NCBI GenBank assembly: GCA_052035915.1
Contig: JBPOHE010000022.1
Coordinates: 1-62,092, forward strand
Source of the DNA: JBPOHE01 sp052035915
GTDB taxonomy: Bacteria > Pseudomonadota > Gammaproteobacteria > Chromatiales > Chromatiaceae
Length of the DNA stretch: 62,092 bases
Direction of reading: 5' to 3'
Part shown: one piece after another, positions 39,497-47,552 of the stretch
Numbering within the stretch: position 1 is the stretch's first letter
Layout: each line of letters starts with the position of its first letter
Position numbers and translations under genes: made by a program
Notes under the pieces: model-generated
Seen by the model: the letters and a program-made list of their open reading frames with translations, nothing else
Databases searched by the model: none
Told to the model about the DNA's origin: nothing

Positions 39497-41903
39497 CCAC
39501 CTCCGAGCCGATCTGGGCATAGGGCAATCTGGCCTGGATCAGGTGCACCCCGGGTTGCAGCGGCCAGTGCACCCGATAGGGTCGGTCCGCCACCCGGAAG
39601 GGTTGGCCGTCCACATACCAGACCAGTTGCTCCACCGCCGGCTCGACGATGGCCGTCAGCGGGATCCCGGTGTCGGGCGGGGCCTCGGGATCGCGGATGA
39701 GGAGCTGACCCTGGCGCGGCGAGGTGATCTTGAGTTTGGTCACCACGGAGGGGGCATAGCGCAACTGGCCGTTGCTCGCCGGGGTCCAGGCGGCGACACG
39801 GCCTCCCAGGCCGAGCGGACTCAGGGTCTCCGGCGGCAACGGCAGGCCCTGGGCCGCCTGCCAGTCGGCATAGCGCGCTCCCAGATCGACGAAGCTGCGG
39901 ATCTCCACCTGATCGGCCGGGGTGTGGCTCCCGGCCAGCAGGCCGTCGCGCCCATCCACCGCCAGGCGGCGATGGGCCGCGCAGGCTTCGAGCGGGCTGT
40001 CCTGGGGTTTGAGATATTGCACCAGCACCCGCTCGCAGGCCGGGGTCGCCAGCTTGCCGGTGAGGGCGCAGAGCCGCACCGGATGGGAGCCCCGGGGCGG
40101 CGGGAAACCCACATCCTCTTGCCCGTCCATCTCCCGCGGATGCAGGGCCTGCAACAATCCCTGGGCGAGGGCCGCCGAGGCATAGCCGCTCACCCCTTCC
40201 ATGGCCTGGCCGTCGGGTCGTCCCACCCAGGCCGCCACCAGATAGCGACCCGACCAGGCCAGCGCCCAGGCGTCATGCCAGTAAGAGGAGGTGCCGGTCT
40301 TGACCGCCACCGGGAAGGGATATTCCAGGTGACCCATGCGGGGAAAGGTCGGCAGTCGGACCTGGGGGTCCGAGAGCATGAGGGCGACCTGGCGCGTCGT
40401 ATCTTCCGAGAACAAGCGCCGGCTCGGCGGCTCGCCTTGGTCGCGATACCAACGCAGACGCCCGAGCCGGCCGTCCCGGGCCAGACTGGTATAGGCCTGA
40501 ATCAGCGCCTCCAGGGTCACCGGCATGCCGCCAACGGCGAGGCCCAGACCATAATGCCGGGCGGGCTTGTCCGCCCGATGCAGCCCCAGATCGGCCAGCA
40601 GGTCATAGGCCGATTGCAGGCCCACCCGGTGCAGCAGCTCCACCGCCGGGACATTGCGCGAGTTGGCCAGGGCGACGGGTACCAGCAAGGGCCCGAGATA
40701 ACGACCATCGGCGTTCTGCACCCAGCCCACACCGCCGGGCAGATCGTCGAGGATGGTCGCCGGGGTGATCTGGCCCCGTTCCAGGGCCAGGGCATAGACG
40801 AAGGGCTTCAGGGTGCTGCCGGGGGAACGGGGCACCCGGGTGTAATCCAGGGCCCCGGCCCGGCTGTGGTCGAAGTAATCGGCCGATCCCACCGCCGCCC
40901 GCACCCCGAGGTCCTGTAGATCCACCAGCATCAGGGCGGCATTGCCCGCGCCCTTGGCCTCCCAGTGCTCCAGGGTCTCCCGGGCCAGACCCTGGGCCAG
41001 GCGTTGCAGCGGCAGATCCAGGCTGGTAAGGATCGAACCGCCGGGTTGTTCTTCCCCGGCCAGTTGCGCCCCGAGTCGGAACAAGGCGTGCATGGTCTCC
41101 GGCGGACGCTCCGGTCGCGGGCGGATCTTGAGTTCCCGCAACTCGGTCAGGGCGAGGGCCTGTTCCTCCTGGGAAATGACCCCCTGCTCCAGCAGCCGCC
41201 CCAGGATCCAGGCGCCACGTCGGTTCGCCCGCTCCCGCCCCGCCGCTCGTAGCGGGCTCATGCGTCCGGGGGCCTGGGGGATGGCGGTGAGCAAGGCCGC
41301 CTCGGCCCAGCTCAGATCCGCCGCCGGCTTATCGAAATAGCGCCGGGCCGCCGCGGCGATGCCGCGGACCTGGTGGCCGTAGGGGGCGAGCCGCAGATAC
41401 TGACCCAGCACCGCCTCCCGCCCGTACTTCAGGGTCAGGATCAGCGCCACCACTGCCTCCCGCGCCTTGTTGAGATAGGTGCGCGGGGCCGGTCGCTGCA
41501 ATCGGGCCACCTGCATGGCCAGGGTCGAGGCCCCGGACACCCGGTCGCCGCGACTCAGGTTTTGCCACAGGGCCCGACCGACGGCCAGGACATCCACCCC
41601 GGGATGGCTCCAGAAGCGGCGGTCCTCGGCGGCCAGCGTGGCCGCCACCACCCGCGGCGGCAGCTCGTCCAGGGGCCAAAAGCCGTTGCCTGCCTCCGGA
41701 TCTCCCCCGACCTCGCCGAGAAAATCCCCATGGCGGTCCATCAGCACCCAGGTGGGCCTTGGGGTCTGAAGCTCGATCCCGTGGAACAGCCAACCCAGGA
41801 CGATGAGCAATAGGCCGCCAATGACCAGCCGTCGACGGGAGAAAAGCTTGTTAGGGGGGGGGCCCGCGCCCGGCGGAGCGGAGACCAAGGGATCAGCCAT
41901 CAT
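39477..41903 (-). CDS. pbpC: Penicillin-binding protein 1C
   Basis: A bifunctional class A penicillin-binding protein (808 residues) that polymerises and can cross-link peptidoglycan. N-terminal membrane anchor near residues 25-43, GT51 transglycosylase domain with AAEDRRFWSHPGVD, transpeptidase domain with the active-site SxxK (PRSPGSTLKPF), SxN (NSRNVPA) and KTGT, then a C-terminal BiPBP_C domain (about 720-808). The gene usually neighbours a yfhM-type macroglobulin gene; none is seen here. No strong ribosome site precedes the two adjacent ATGs. Confidence 0.93.
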   Translation of the reverse strand: MMADPLVSAPPGAGPPPNKLFSRRRLVIGGLLLIVLGWLFHGIELQTPRPTWVLMDRHGDFLGEVGGDPEAGNGFWPLDELPPRVVAATLAAEDRRFWSHPGVDVLAVGRALWQNLSRGDRVSGASTLAMQVARLQRPAPRTYLNKAREAVVALILTLKYGREAVLGQYLRLAPYGHQVRGIAAAARRYFDKPAADLSWAEAALLTAIPQAPGRMSPLRAAGRERANRRGAWILGRLLEQGVISQEEQALALTELRELKIRPRPERPPETMHALFRLGAQLAGEEQPGGSILTSLDLPLQRLAQGLARETLEHWEAKGAGNAALMLVDLQDLGVRAAVGSADYFDHSRAGALDYTRVPRSPGSTLKPFVYALALERGQITPATILDDLPGGVGWVQNADGRYLGPLLVPVALANSRNVPAVELLHRVGLQSAYDLLADLGLHRADKPARHYGLGLAVGGMPVTLEALIQAYTSLARDGRLGRLRWYRDQGEPPSRRLFSEDTTRQVALMLSDPQVRLPTFPRMGHLEYPFPVAVKTGTSSYWHDAWALAWSGRYLVAAWVGRPDGQAMEGVSGYASAALAQGLLQALHPREMDGQEDVGFPPPRGSHPVRLCALTGKLATPACERVLVQYLKPQDSPLEACAAHRRLAVDGRDGLLAGSHTPADQVEIRSFVDLGARYADWQAAQGLPLPPETLSPLGLGGRVAAWTPASNGQLRYAPSVVTKLKITSPRQGQLLIRDPEAPPDTGIPLTAIVEPAVEQLVWYVDGQPFRVADRPYRVHWPLQPGVHLIQARLPYAQIGSEVVKVTVY

Positions 41904-42045
41904 AGGGTTTCGGTGTGTGCGGCGGATGATCGGATAGGGGAGGCTGGCTGGCCCGATTGTACCCGAGCCTTCGTCCGCCAGCGTCCACGCGGTAAAGTAG
42001 CATCGTTATGCCATCCGGCGGCTGAAAAACACGATAACGACCCTC

Positions 42046-44598
42046 ATGGCCCTCAAGAAATCCGCACTCTATTCCTCCCTCTGGAAATCCTGCGACGAGC
42101 TGCGCGGCGGCATGGATGCCAGCCAGTACAAGGACTATGTCCTCATTCTGCTGTTCGTCAAATACGTCTCCGACAAGTACGCCGGTGATCCCACCGCCCT
42201 GATCGAGGTGCCGCTGGGCGGCCGCTTCGCCGACATGGTCGCGGCCAAGGGCCACAAGGAGATCGGCGACAAGTTCAACAAGATCATCGGCAAGCTGGCC
42301 GACGCCAACGACAGCCTCAAGGGCGCGATCAACGTCGCCGACTTCAATGACGAAGAAAAACTCGGCAAGGGCCAGGCGATGGTCGATCGCCTCACCAAGC
42401 TGGTCGCCATCTTCGAGGGGCTGGATTTCGGCGGCAACCGCGCCGAGGGCGACGACCTGCTGGGCGACGCCTACGAATACCTGATGCGCCACTTCGCCAC
42501 CGAATCCGGCAAGGGAAAGGGCTATTTTTTCATCCCGCCGGAGGTTTCCCGCGTCATGTCCAGGGTCATCGACCTGGGCAAGGCCAGTCACGCCGCGCAG
42601 AGCATCTATGACCCGATATGCGGTTCTGGCTCGCTGCTGCTCAAGGCCCACGACGAGGCCAGGAGCCGTAGCGGGCTGGACCTGGCGCTCTACGGCCAGG
42701 AAATGGATAACGCCACCTCGGCGCTGGCGCGCATGAACATGGTGCTGCACGACTGCCCAACGGCGGAAATCTGGCAGGACAACACCCTCTCGCACCCGCA
42801 CTTCAAGCACACCGACGGCAGCCTGAAGACCTTTGACTTCGTGGTCGCTGGAATTCCATTTTCGATCAAGGATTGGAGCAATGGTTTGGATCCTGCCAAC
42901 GACCTCTACGGACGCTTCGAATACGGCACCCCGCCGGCCAAGAATGGCGACTACGCCTTTTTGTTGCACATGCTCAAGAGCCTCAAGAGCACCGGCAAGG
43001 CGGCGGTCATCCTGCCCCACGGCGTGCTGTTTCGGGGCGGCGCCGAGGCCGCCATCCGCACCCGCCTCGTCCGACAGGGCTACATCAAGGGCATCATCGG
43101 CCTGCCGGCCAACCTGTTCTATGGAGTTGGTATCCCCGCCTGCATCATTGTGCTGGACAAGGAAGGCGCGGCGGGGCGCAAAGGCATCTTCATGATCGAC
43201 GCCAGCCGTGGCTTCATGAAGGACGGCAACAAGAACCGGCTGCGGGCGCAGGATATCCACAAGATCGTCGACACCTTCACCCGCCAACTGGAAACGCCCA
43301 GGTATTCCCGCCTGGTGCCGCTGGCCGAGATCGAGGCCAACGACTTCAACCTCAACCTGCCGCGCTACATCGACAGCACCGAACCGGAAGACGTGCAGGA
43401 CATCGAGGCCCACCTCAAGGGTGGCATCCCCAACACAGACATCGACGGCCTCGCCGCTTACTGGCAGGTCTTCCCCGGCGTGCGCCGCGAACTCTTCTCC
43501 CCTCTCCCGGCGGGAGAGGGGCCGGGGGTGAGGGCCGTCGGCTACAGCCAGCCCAGGGTCGAGGCCAGCCAGATCAAGGCCACCATCTTTGCCCACCCGG
43601 AATTCACCGCCTTCAACCGGCGCGTCACGGCACTGTTCGCGGCCTGGAAGACCGCCAACACCCCGTTGCTCACCGGCATTAAGCGCGGTGACCGCCCCAA
43701 GCGGCTGATCGAGAGCCTGGCCGAAAACCTGCTCGACACCTTCCGCAGCGGCGAAACGGGCAGTTCGTTCCAACAATGCGAATTTAATGAAACCGTTCGG
43801 CCTGAGCTTGTCGAAGGCCAGCCATGTTACGGAAAACGCGGTTCGACAAGCTCACCGCGAACGGTAAGCGGTTTGCTGGACGGATGGACTGTTGCCTCGC
43901 TGATCGATCCCTACAACGTCTACCAGCACCTCATGGACTACTGGGCCGAGACGATGCAGGACGACGCCTGGATGATCGTCGGCGACGGCTGGCAAGCCAG
44001 GGTCGACGGCAAGCCCAACACCGATCTGATCCCGCCCGCGCTCATCGTCGCCCGTTACTTCGCCGCCGAGCAGGCCGCCATCGAACAGCGCGAAGCCGAA
44101 CGCGACGCCATCAGCCGCCAGATGGAGGAGATGGACGAGGAACAGGGCGGCGAGGATGGTTTGCTGGCCGAGGCCAAGACCGACAAGGGCAAACTCACCA
44201 AGATCAGCGTCAAGGCGCGGTTGGCCGAGATCAGACGCGACCCGGAGGCTGCCGAGGAACGCAAGCGGCTCGACGCCTACGCGGCCCTGATCGAACAGGA
44301 AGCCGCCGCGACCAAGGCGGTAAGGGACGCGCAGAAGGCGCTCGACACCCAGGTCGCCGCCCGCTACGCCCAACTCACCGAGGCCGAGATCAAGACCCTG
44401 GTGGTGGAAGATAAGTGGCTGGGCGCGCTCTCGGCGCAGGTGCAGGGCGAACTCGACCGCGTCAGCCAGACGCTGACCGGACGCATCCGGCAGCTCGCCG
44501 AACGCTACGCCACACCGCTGCCCCGGCTGATGGACGAAGTGGAAACCCTCGCCGCCCGGGTCGACGAACACCTGAAGAAGATGGGGTTTCAGCCATGA
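42046..44598 (+). CDS. hsdM: Type I restriction-modification methyltransferase subunit HsdM (motif IV altered)
   Basis: An 850-residue N6-adenine methyltransferase subunit: N-terminal helical HsdM domain (SSLWKSCDELRGGMDASQYK), SAM-binding motif I DPICGSGSLL (residues 189-198), and a long C-terminal coiled-coil region. The catalytic motif IV, NPPF in active enzymes (VVANPPFS), reads VVAGIPFS at residues 266-273, so the key Asn and first Pro are lost and methylation may be impaired. Two short repeats sit inside the frame without breaking it (residues about 483-496 and 583-607). It is first in a line of overlapping genes: the truncated DUF1016 gene starts in its last 4 bp. Identity is sure; activity is doubtful. 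Confidence 0.93.
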   Translation: MALKKSALYSSLWKSCDELRGGMDASQYKDYVLILLFVKYVSDKYAGDPTALIEVPLGGRFADMVAAKGHKEIGDKFNKIIGKLADANDSLKGAINVADFNDEEKLGKGQAMVDRLTKLVAIFEGLDFGGNRAEGDDLLGDAYEYLMRHFATESGKGKGYFFIPPEVSRVMSRVIDLGKASHAAQSIYDPICGSGSLLLKAHDEARSRSGLDLALYGQEMDNATSALARMNMVLHDCPTAEIWQDNTLSHPHFKHTDGSLKTFDFVVAGIPFSIKDWSNGLDPANDLYGRFEYGTPPAKNGDYAFLLHMLKSLKSTGKAAVILPHGVLFRGGAEAAIRTRLVRQGYIKGIIGLPANLFYGVGIPACIIVLDKEGAAGRKGIFMIDASRGFMKDGNKNRLRAQDIHKIVDTFTRQLETPRYSRLVPLAEIEANDFNLNLPRYIDSTEPEDVQDIEAHLKGGIPNTDIDGLAAYWQVFPGVRRELFSPLPAGEGPGVRAVGYSQPRVEASQIKATIFAHPEFTAFNRRVTALFAAWKTANTPLLTGIKRGDRPKRLIESLAENLLDTFRSGETGSSFQQCEFNETVRPELVEGQPCYGKRGSTSSPRTVSGLLDGWTVASLIDPYNVYQHLMDYWAETMQDDAWMIVGDGWQARVDGKPNTDLIPPALIVARYFAAEQAAIEQREAERDAISRQMEEMDEEQGGEDGLLAEAKTDKGKLTKISVKARLAEIRRDPEAAEERKRLDAYAALIEQEAAATKAVRDAQKALDTQVAARYAQLTEAEIKTLVVEDKWLGALSAQVQGELDRVSQTLTGRIRQLAERYATPLPRLMDEVETLAARVDEHLKKMGFQP
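43494..43533. repeat. Short palindromic repeat inside hsdM (CTCTCCCGGCGGGAGAGG)
   Basis: The palindromic core CCTCTCCCGGCGGGAGAGG and the flanking GGTGAGGG match a common proteobacterial intergenic repeat. It is read as SPLPAGEGPGVR in HsdM at a point where other HsdM proteins have no such residues, so it is an in-frame insertion. Confidence 0.65.
43792..43864. repeat. GAGCTTGTCGAA inverted repeat inside hsdM
   Basis: The element runs from ACCGTTCGG to CGCGAACGGT with internal CCTGAGCTTGTCGAAGG and GGTTCGACAAGCTCACC. It is 73 bp and, with adjoining bases, is translated as VRPELVEGQ...RGSTSSPRTV between two conserved HsdM blocks (ENLLDTF and IDPYNVYQHLMDYW). The same family is intergenic at 10604-10684. 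Confidence 0.75.
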
Positions 44599-45005
44599 GC
44601 ACCGAAATTCAGAATCTGCCGGACACACCAGGCTACCGGAACCTGCTGGAGCAGATTTCCGACACCTACACCCAAGGCCGAACCCGGGCGATGCAGGCCG
44701 TCAATGCCCAGATCACCGCCACCTACTGGCAGGTCGGGCGTCACATCGTCGAGTTTGAACAAGGCGGCAAAAATAAGGCGGAGTACGGCAAGGCGCTGAT
44801 CAGCAACCTCTCCCGTGACTTGGGGCTGCGCCACGGGCGCGGGTTCAGTCGCGCCAACGTGATCTACATGCGCCTGTTTTACCAATGCTTCCCGGATGCG
44901 CAAAAAAGTCAGACGCTGTCTGACCAATTGAGCTGGTCGCATATTGTCGAGCTGCTCAAGATCGAAGACCCGTTGGAGCGCGGCTTCTACGAACAGCAGG
45001 CGTAG
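44595..45005 (+). pseudogene. Truncated DUF1016 (YhcG/RmuC-nuclease-like) gene
   Basis: 136 residues match the N-terminal DUF1016_N domain (TYWQVGRHIVEFEQGG, YGKALISNLSRDLGLRHGRGFS, LSWSHIVELLKIEDPLERGFYEQQA). Full proteins run to about 340-370 residues and end in a PD-(D/E)XK nuclease fold; here the frame stops right after EQQA at a GTAGGGTGG-type repeat (about 45003-45040), so the nuclease part is gone. It overlaps the hsdM stop by ATGA. A tiny frame at 45072-45116 (MAKAVKPGYKLIKR) downstream resembles an hsdS N terminus (KPGYKQTEVG) and may be a further fragment. DUF1016 genes often ride in type I restriction loci. Confidence 0.75.
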
Positions 45006-45138
45006 GGTGGTTAAGCGTAGCGATCCACTCTACATACTCTATCTGCACGTTTAAAACCCTGGAAGAACGCAATGGCTAAGGCTGTGAAGCCGGGGTACAA
45101 GCTGATAAAACGATGATCAACACCAAGCAGGCCCCACG

Positions 45139-45348
45139 ATGCACACAGCGACATTAGGTGACAACCACCAGTTAACCCTTCCCGAAGCCTTCTGCCAAGA
45201 GGTCAACCTGTGTCCCGGTCAGCGTTTCACTCTGATCGTCAAGGGCCGAATCATTGAACTGGTGCCCATTCCCACGCTGCAAGCATTGCGCGGCGCCTTC
45301 AAGGGCGCCAATGCCGAGGGTTATCGAGATCGGACGGATCGCTACTGA
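45139..45348 (+). CDS. vapB: AbrB/VapB-type antitoxin
   Basis: A 69-residue protein with a swapped-hairpin AbrB-type DNA-binding domain (LGDNHQLTLPEAFCQEVNLCPGQRFTLIVKGRIIELVP) and a short acidic/basic tail that would occupy the toxin active site. Its stop overlaps the toxin start as TGATG, the usual translational coupling of VapBC modules. It lies between the truncated DUF1016 gene and hsdS on the same strand. Confidence 0.85.
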   Translation: MHTATLGDNHQLTLPEAFCQEVNLCPGQRFTLIVKGRIIELVPIPTLQALRGAFKGANAEGYRDRTDRY

Positions 45349-45752
45349 TGAGCGCCATCGTCGATACTTGTGGCTGGATTGAGTGGCTCACCGATGGTCC
45401 TCTGGCAGAGGCATTCGCGCCCGCGCTGTTGCGCATGGAGGAGCTGATTGTTCCGACCCTGGTGCAATTTGAGCTTTATAAATGGGTAAAACGCGAACGG
45501 GGCGAAAGGGAGGCGTTGGAAGTGGTGGCCTTGACCGAACAGGGCCGGGTCATGTCCTTTCACTCCACCCTGTCCCTGCTGGCGGCGGACCTCGCCCTGC
45601 ACCACCAATTGGCGGTCGCTGATGCCATTATCTACGCCACGGCGAGGTATGAAGGCGCCCCCCTCTTTACTGCCGATGCTCATTTCAAGGGACTGCCGGA
45701 GGTCATCTATTTCGACAAGCGCCCAGGCCAAGGTGGTCAGCCATCACCATGA
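45348..45752 (+). CDS. vapC: VapC-type PIN-domain toxin
   Basis: A 134-residue PIN ribonuclease. The conserved acidic residues are present: D6 in IVDTCGWIEW, E42 in QFELYKW, D92 in VADAIIYATA and D110 in FTADAHF. PIN toxins of TA pairs cut tRNA or rRNA. It is coupled to the AbrB-type antitoxin upstream and its stop overlaps the hsdS ATG by ATGA, so it is embedded in the restriction operon. Confidence 0.87.
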   Translation: MSAIVDTCGWIEWLTDGPLAEAFAPALLRMEELIVPTLVQFELYKWVKRERGEREALEVVALTEQGRVMSFHSTLSLLAADLALHHQLAVADAIIYATARYEGAPLFTADAHFKGLPEVIYFDKRPGQGGQPSP

Positions 45753-47170
45753 GCGCGATTCCGGCGGGCTACAAGCAGACCGAGGTGGAGGAGACGCCGA
45801 GAGTTGAGAGTGCAGAGTGGAGAGTGGAGAGTGGAGAGCGAAAAGTGACAGACAACTTTCAACTTTCAACTCTCCACTCTCAACTGCCCAAAGGCTACAA
45901 GCAGACCGAGGTGGGGGTGATTCCGGAGGATTGGGACGTTTCAACTGTCGGAAGCGAATTTTCCGTGCAGTTAGGAAAAATGCTCGATGCGGAAAAGAAT
46001 TTCGGCACTCCGAAACCTTATCTTGGAAACAAATCTGTGCAGTGGGGACTCATCGACTTTAGAGGTCTTCCCACCGTGCCAATGTCACGCGACGATCTGA
46101 CCAAGTTCCGCCTAGAAAAAGGTGATCTCTTGGTCTGCGAAGGAGGTGAAGTTGGTCGTGCCGCAATTTGGGAGGCGCCCATAGACGAGTGCTACTACCA
46201 GAAAGCACTACACCGGCTTCGGCCTCTCCGGGGGCTTGATACTCGGCTTATGGCCGCATTGCTTCGGTTCCGTTCTGACAGCGGGGGGCTGGCTGACTAC
46301 GTTACTCAAACAAGCATCGCTCATCTTCCGCGTGAGAAATTTATCGAGGTACCTATCCCCCGACCTCCTCGCGACGAACAACGCGCCATCGCCGCCGCGC
46401 TGTCGGATGTGGATGCCCTGTTAGCCAAGCTCGACCAGTTCATCGCCAAGAAGCGCGACCTCAAACAGGCCGCCATGCAGCAACTCCTCACCGGCCAGAC
46501 CCGCCTGCCAGGCTTCAGCGGGGCGTGGGAGGTTCAAGCTATCAAGTCGATTGTTGAGACGCCTGTAACCGATGGCCCGCATCTAACACCAAGATTTTTA
46601 GAAGACGGTGTCCCGTTCTTGTCCGTCAACAATCTGGTCAACAACAAAATTGACTTTTCCGATTTGCGCTTCATCTCGAAGGAAGATGACATCGAGTTTT
46701 CTAAGAAATGCAAGCCGCGGAAAGGTGATCTTCTGCTAGGTAAGGCAGCATCAGTGGGAAAAGTCGCATTTATCGAAGTAGATATGGACTTAAATATCTG
46801 GTCTCCGATCGCCATGATCAGGATCGATAAGAAAAGCGATCCGCGATTCGTGTACTACCAACTCCAGAGCGCTGATCTAACGAAGCAAATTACCTTGCTG
46901 ACCAACTCATCGTCTCAAGGAAATATCGGAATGGGCGACATTGAGAAGCTTTTGCTTCAACTTCCCGCTTACGCCGAACAAACCGCCATCGCCACCGTCC
47001 TCTCCGACATGGACGCCGAACTCGCCGCCCTCGAAGCCCGCCGCGACAAGACCCGCGCCCTCAAGCAGGGCATGATGCAGGAACTGCTGACCGGGAGGAT
47101 AAGATTAGTTGAGAGTGGAGAGTTGAAAGTGGAGAGTTCAATTAGTGGAAAGTTGAGAGGGGAGAGTTGA
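45749..47170 (+). CDS. hsdS: Type I restriction specificity subunit HsdS with a heptamer-repeat insert
   Basis: A 473-residue specificity subunit with two target-recognition domains (about 50-200 and 265-400), each followed by a conserved helical spacer (DEQRAIAAALSDVDALLAKLDQFI and EQTAIATVLSDMDAELAALEARR). The canonical N terminus GYKQTEVGVIPEDW is preceded by a second copy of GYKQTEV and, between them, about 35 residues translated from 7-bp repeats. The C-terminal motif ELLTGRIRLV is followed by residues from another heptamer island, so the present stop is not ancestral. The recognition domains are visibly less GC-rich than the flanks, as expected for exchanged domains. It starts in the vapC stop. 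Confidence 0.9.
   Translation: MSAIPAGYKQTEVEETPRVESAEWRVESGERKVTDNFQLSTLHSQLPKGYKQTEVGVIPEDWDVSTVGSEFSVQLGKMLDAEKNFGTPKPYLGNKSVQWGLIDFRGLPTVPMSRDDLTKFRLEKGDLLVCEGGEVGRAAIWEAPIDECYYQKALHRLRPLRGLDTRLMAALLRFRSDSGGLADYVTQTSIAHLPREKFIEVPIPRPPRDEQRAIAAALSDVDALLAKLDQFIAKKRDLKQAAMQQLLTGQTRLPGFSGAWEVQAIKSIVETPVTDGPHLTPRFLEDGVPFLSVNNLVNNKIDFSDLRFISKEDDIEFSKKCKPRKGDLLLGKAASVGKVAFIEVDMDLNIWSPIAMIRIDKKSDPRFVYYQLQSADLTKQITLLTNSSSQGNIGMGDIEKLLLQLPAYAEQTAIATVLSDMDAELAALEARRDKTRALKQGMMQELLTGRIRLVESGELKVESSISGKLRGES
45767..45914. repeat. Heptamer-repeat island 1 with flanking 22-bp direct repeats (in hsdS)
   Basis: Left arm at 45799-45847: seven units of the type GAGAGTG/GAGAGTT. Spacer ACAGAC. Right arm at 45854-45881: AACTTTC, AACTTTC, AACTCTC, CACTCTC. 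The arms are mutually complementary. An identical 22-bp sequence coding GYKQTEV lies at 45767-45788 and 45893-45914, 126 bp apart, which is both 18 heptamers and 42 codons. Confidence 0.85.
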
Positions 47171-47217
47171 AAGTGAAAGACCGCTCTCCACTCTCCACTC
47201 TCCACTCTCCACTTTCA
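47110..47217. repeat. Heptamer-repeat island 2 (hsdS 3' end)
   Basis: The left part is made of GAGAGTG, GAGAGTT and GAAAGTG units, the centre is AAAGACCG, and the right part is four CTCTCCA units followed by CTTTCAG. The present hsdS stop codon lies in the left part. The island is bracketed by two copies of the ELLTGRIRLV coding segment (47081-47110 and 47218-47247). Confidence 0.8.
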
Positions 47218-47307
47218 GAGCTGCTGACCGGGAGGATTCGCCTAGTTGGCCCGGATGCTCGTCAGCCAACAGACAGCAAGAAGTTCGCCGCCACGGCGGC
47301 CCCCTGA
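47218..47307 (+). pseudogene. Detached hsdS C-terminal tail
   Basis: A 29-codon open segment with no start of its own: ELLTGRIRLV then GPDARQPTDSKKFAATAAP and a stop. It is probably the ancestral end of hsdS, cut off by island 2, because it is longer and not repeat-derived. Its codons for ELLTGRIRLV differ from those in hsdS at five positions, all synonymous. Confidence 0.6.
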
Positions 47308-47321
47308 TCCACGGAGGTTTT

Positions 47322-47552
47322 ATGCAAGTCCAACGACAATTCCTTGATGTCACCCAAAGACAGGTCCTGATCGAATTGCCCGAGTCTTTTGTCAATCACC
47401 GCATCGAACTGATCGCGCTGACCTTGGATGATCAACCCTTCGTTGTCGCGAAACACCGACAACCGCATCCCGATATCGCCGGGAAGGGACGGACGCTGGG
47501 CGATTTGATCGAACCCGCGGTAGAGGAAACGGATTGGGAGTGCCTCAAGTGA
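47322..47552 (+). CDS. Antitoxin (DUF2281-like) of a PIN-toxin pair
   Basis: A 76-residue protein: an N-terminal beta-rich segment (QRQVLIELPESFVNHRIELIAL) of the DUF2281 / VapB-like type and an acidic C terminus (TLGDLIEPAVEETDWECLK) that would bind the toxin. GGAGG lies just upstream of the ATG. The stop overlaps the toxin start as GTGA. The exact family name is less certain than the role, which follows from the pairing with a PIN toxin. Confidence 0.75.
   Translation: MQVQRQFLDVTQRQVLIELPESFVNHRIELIALTLDDQPFVVAKHRQPHPDIAGKGRTLGDLIEPAVEETDWECLK

Noticed and set aside
39405..40919. A 504-codon frame opposite pbpC
   Set aside because: It is antisense to a clear penicillin-binding protein gene and has the low-complexity composition of a complementary-strand shadow.
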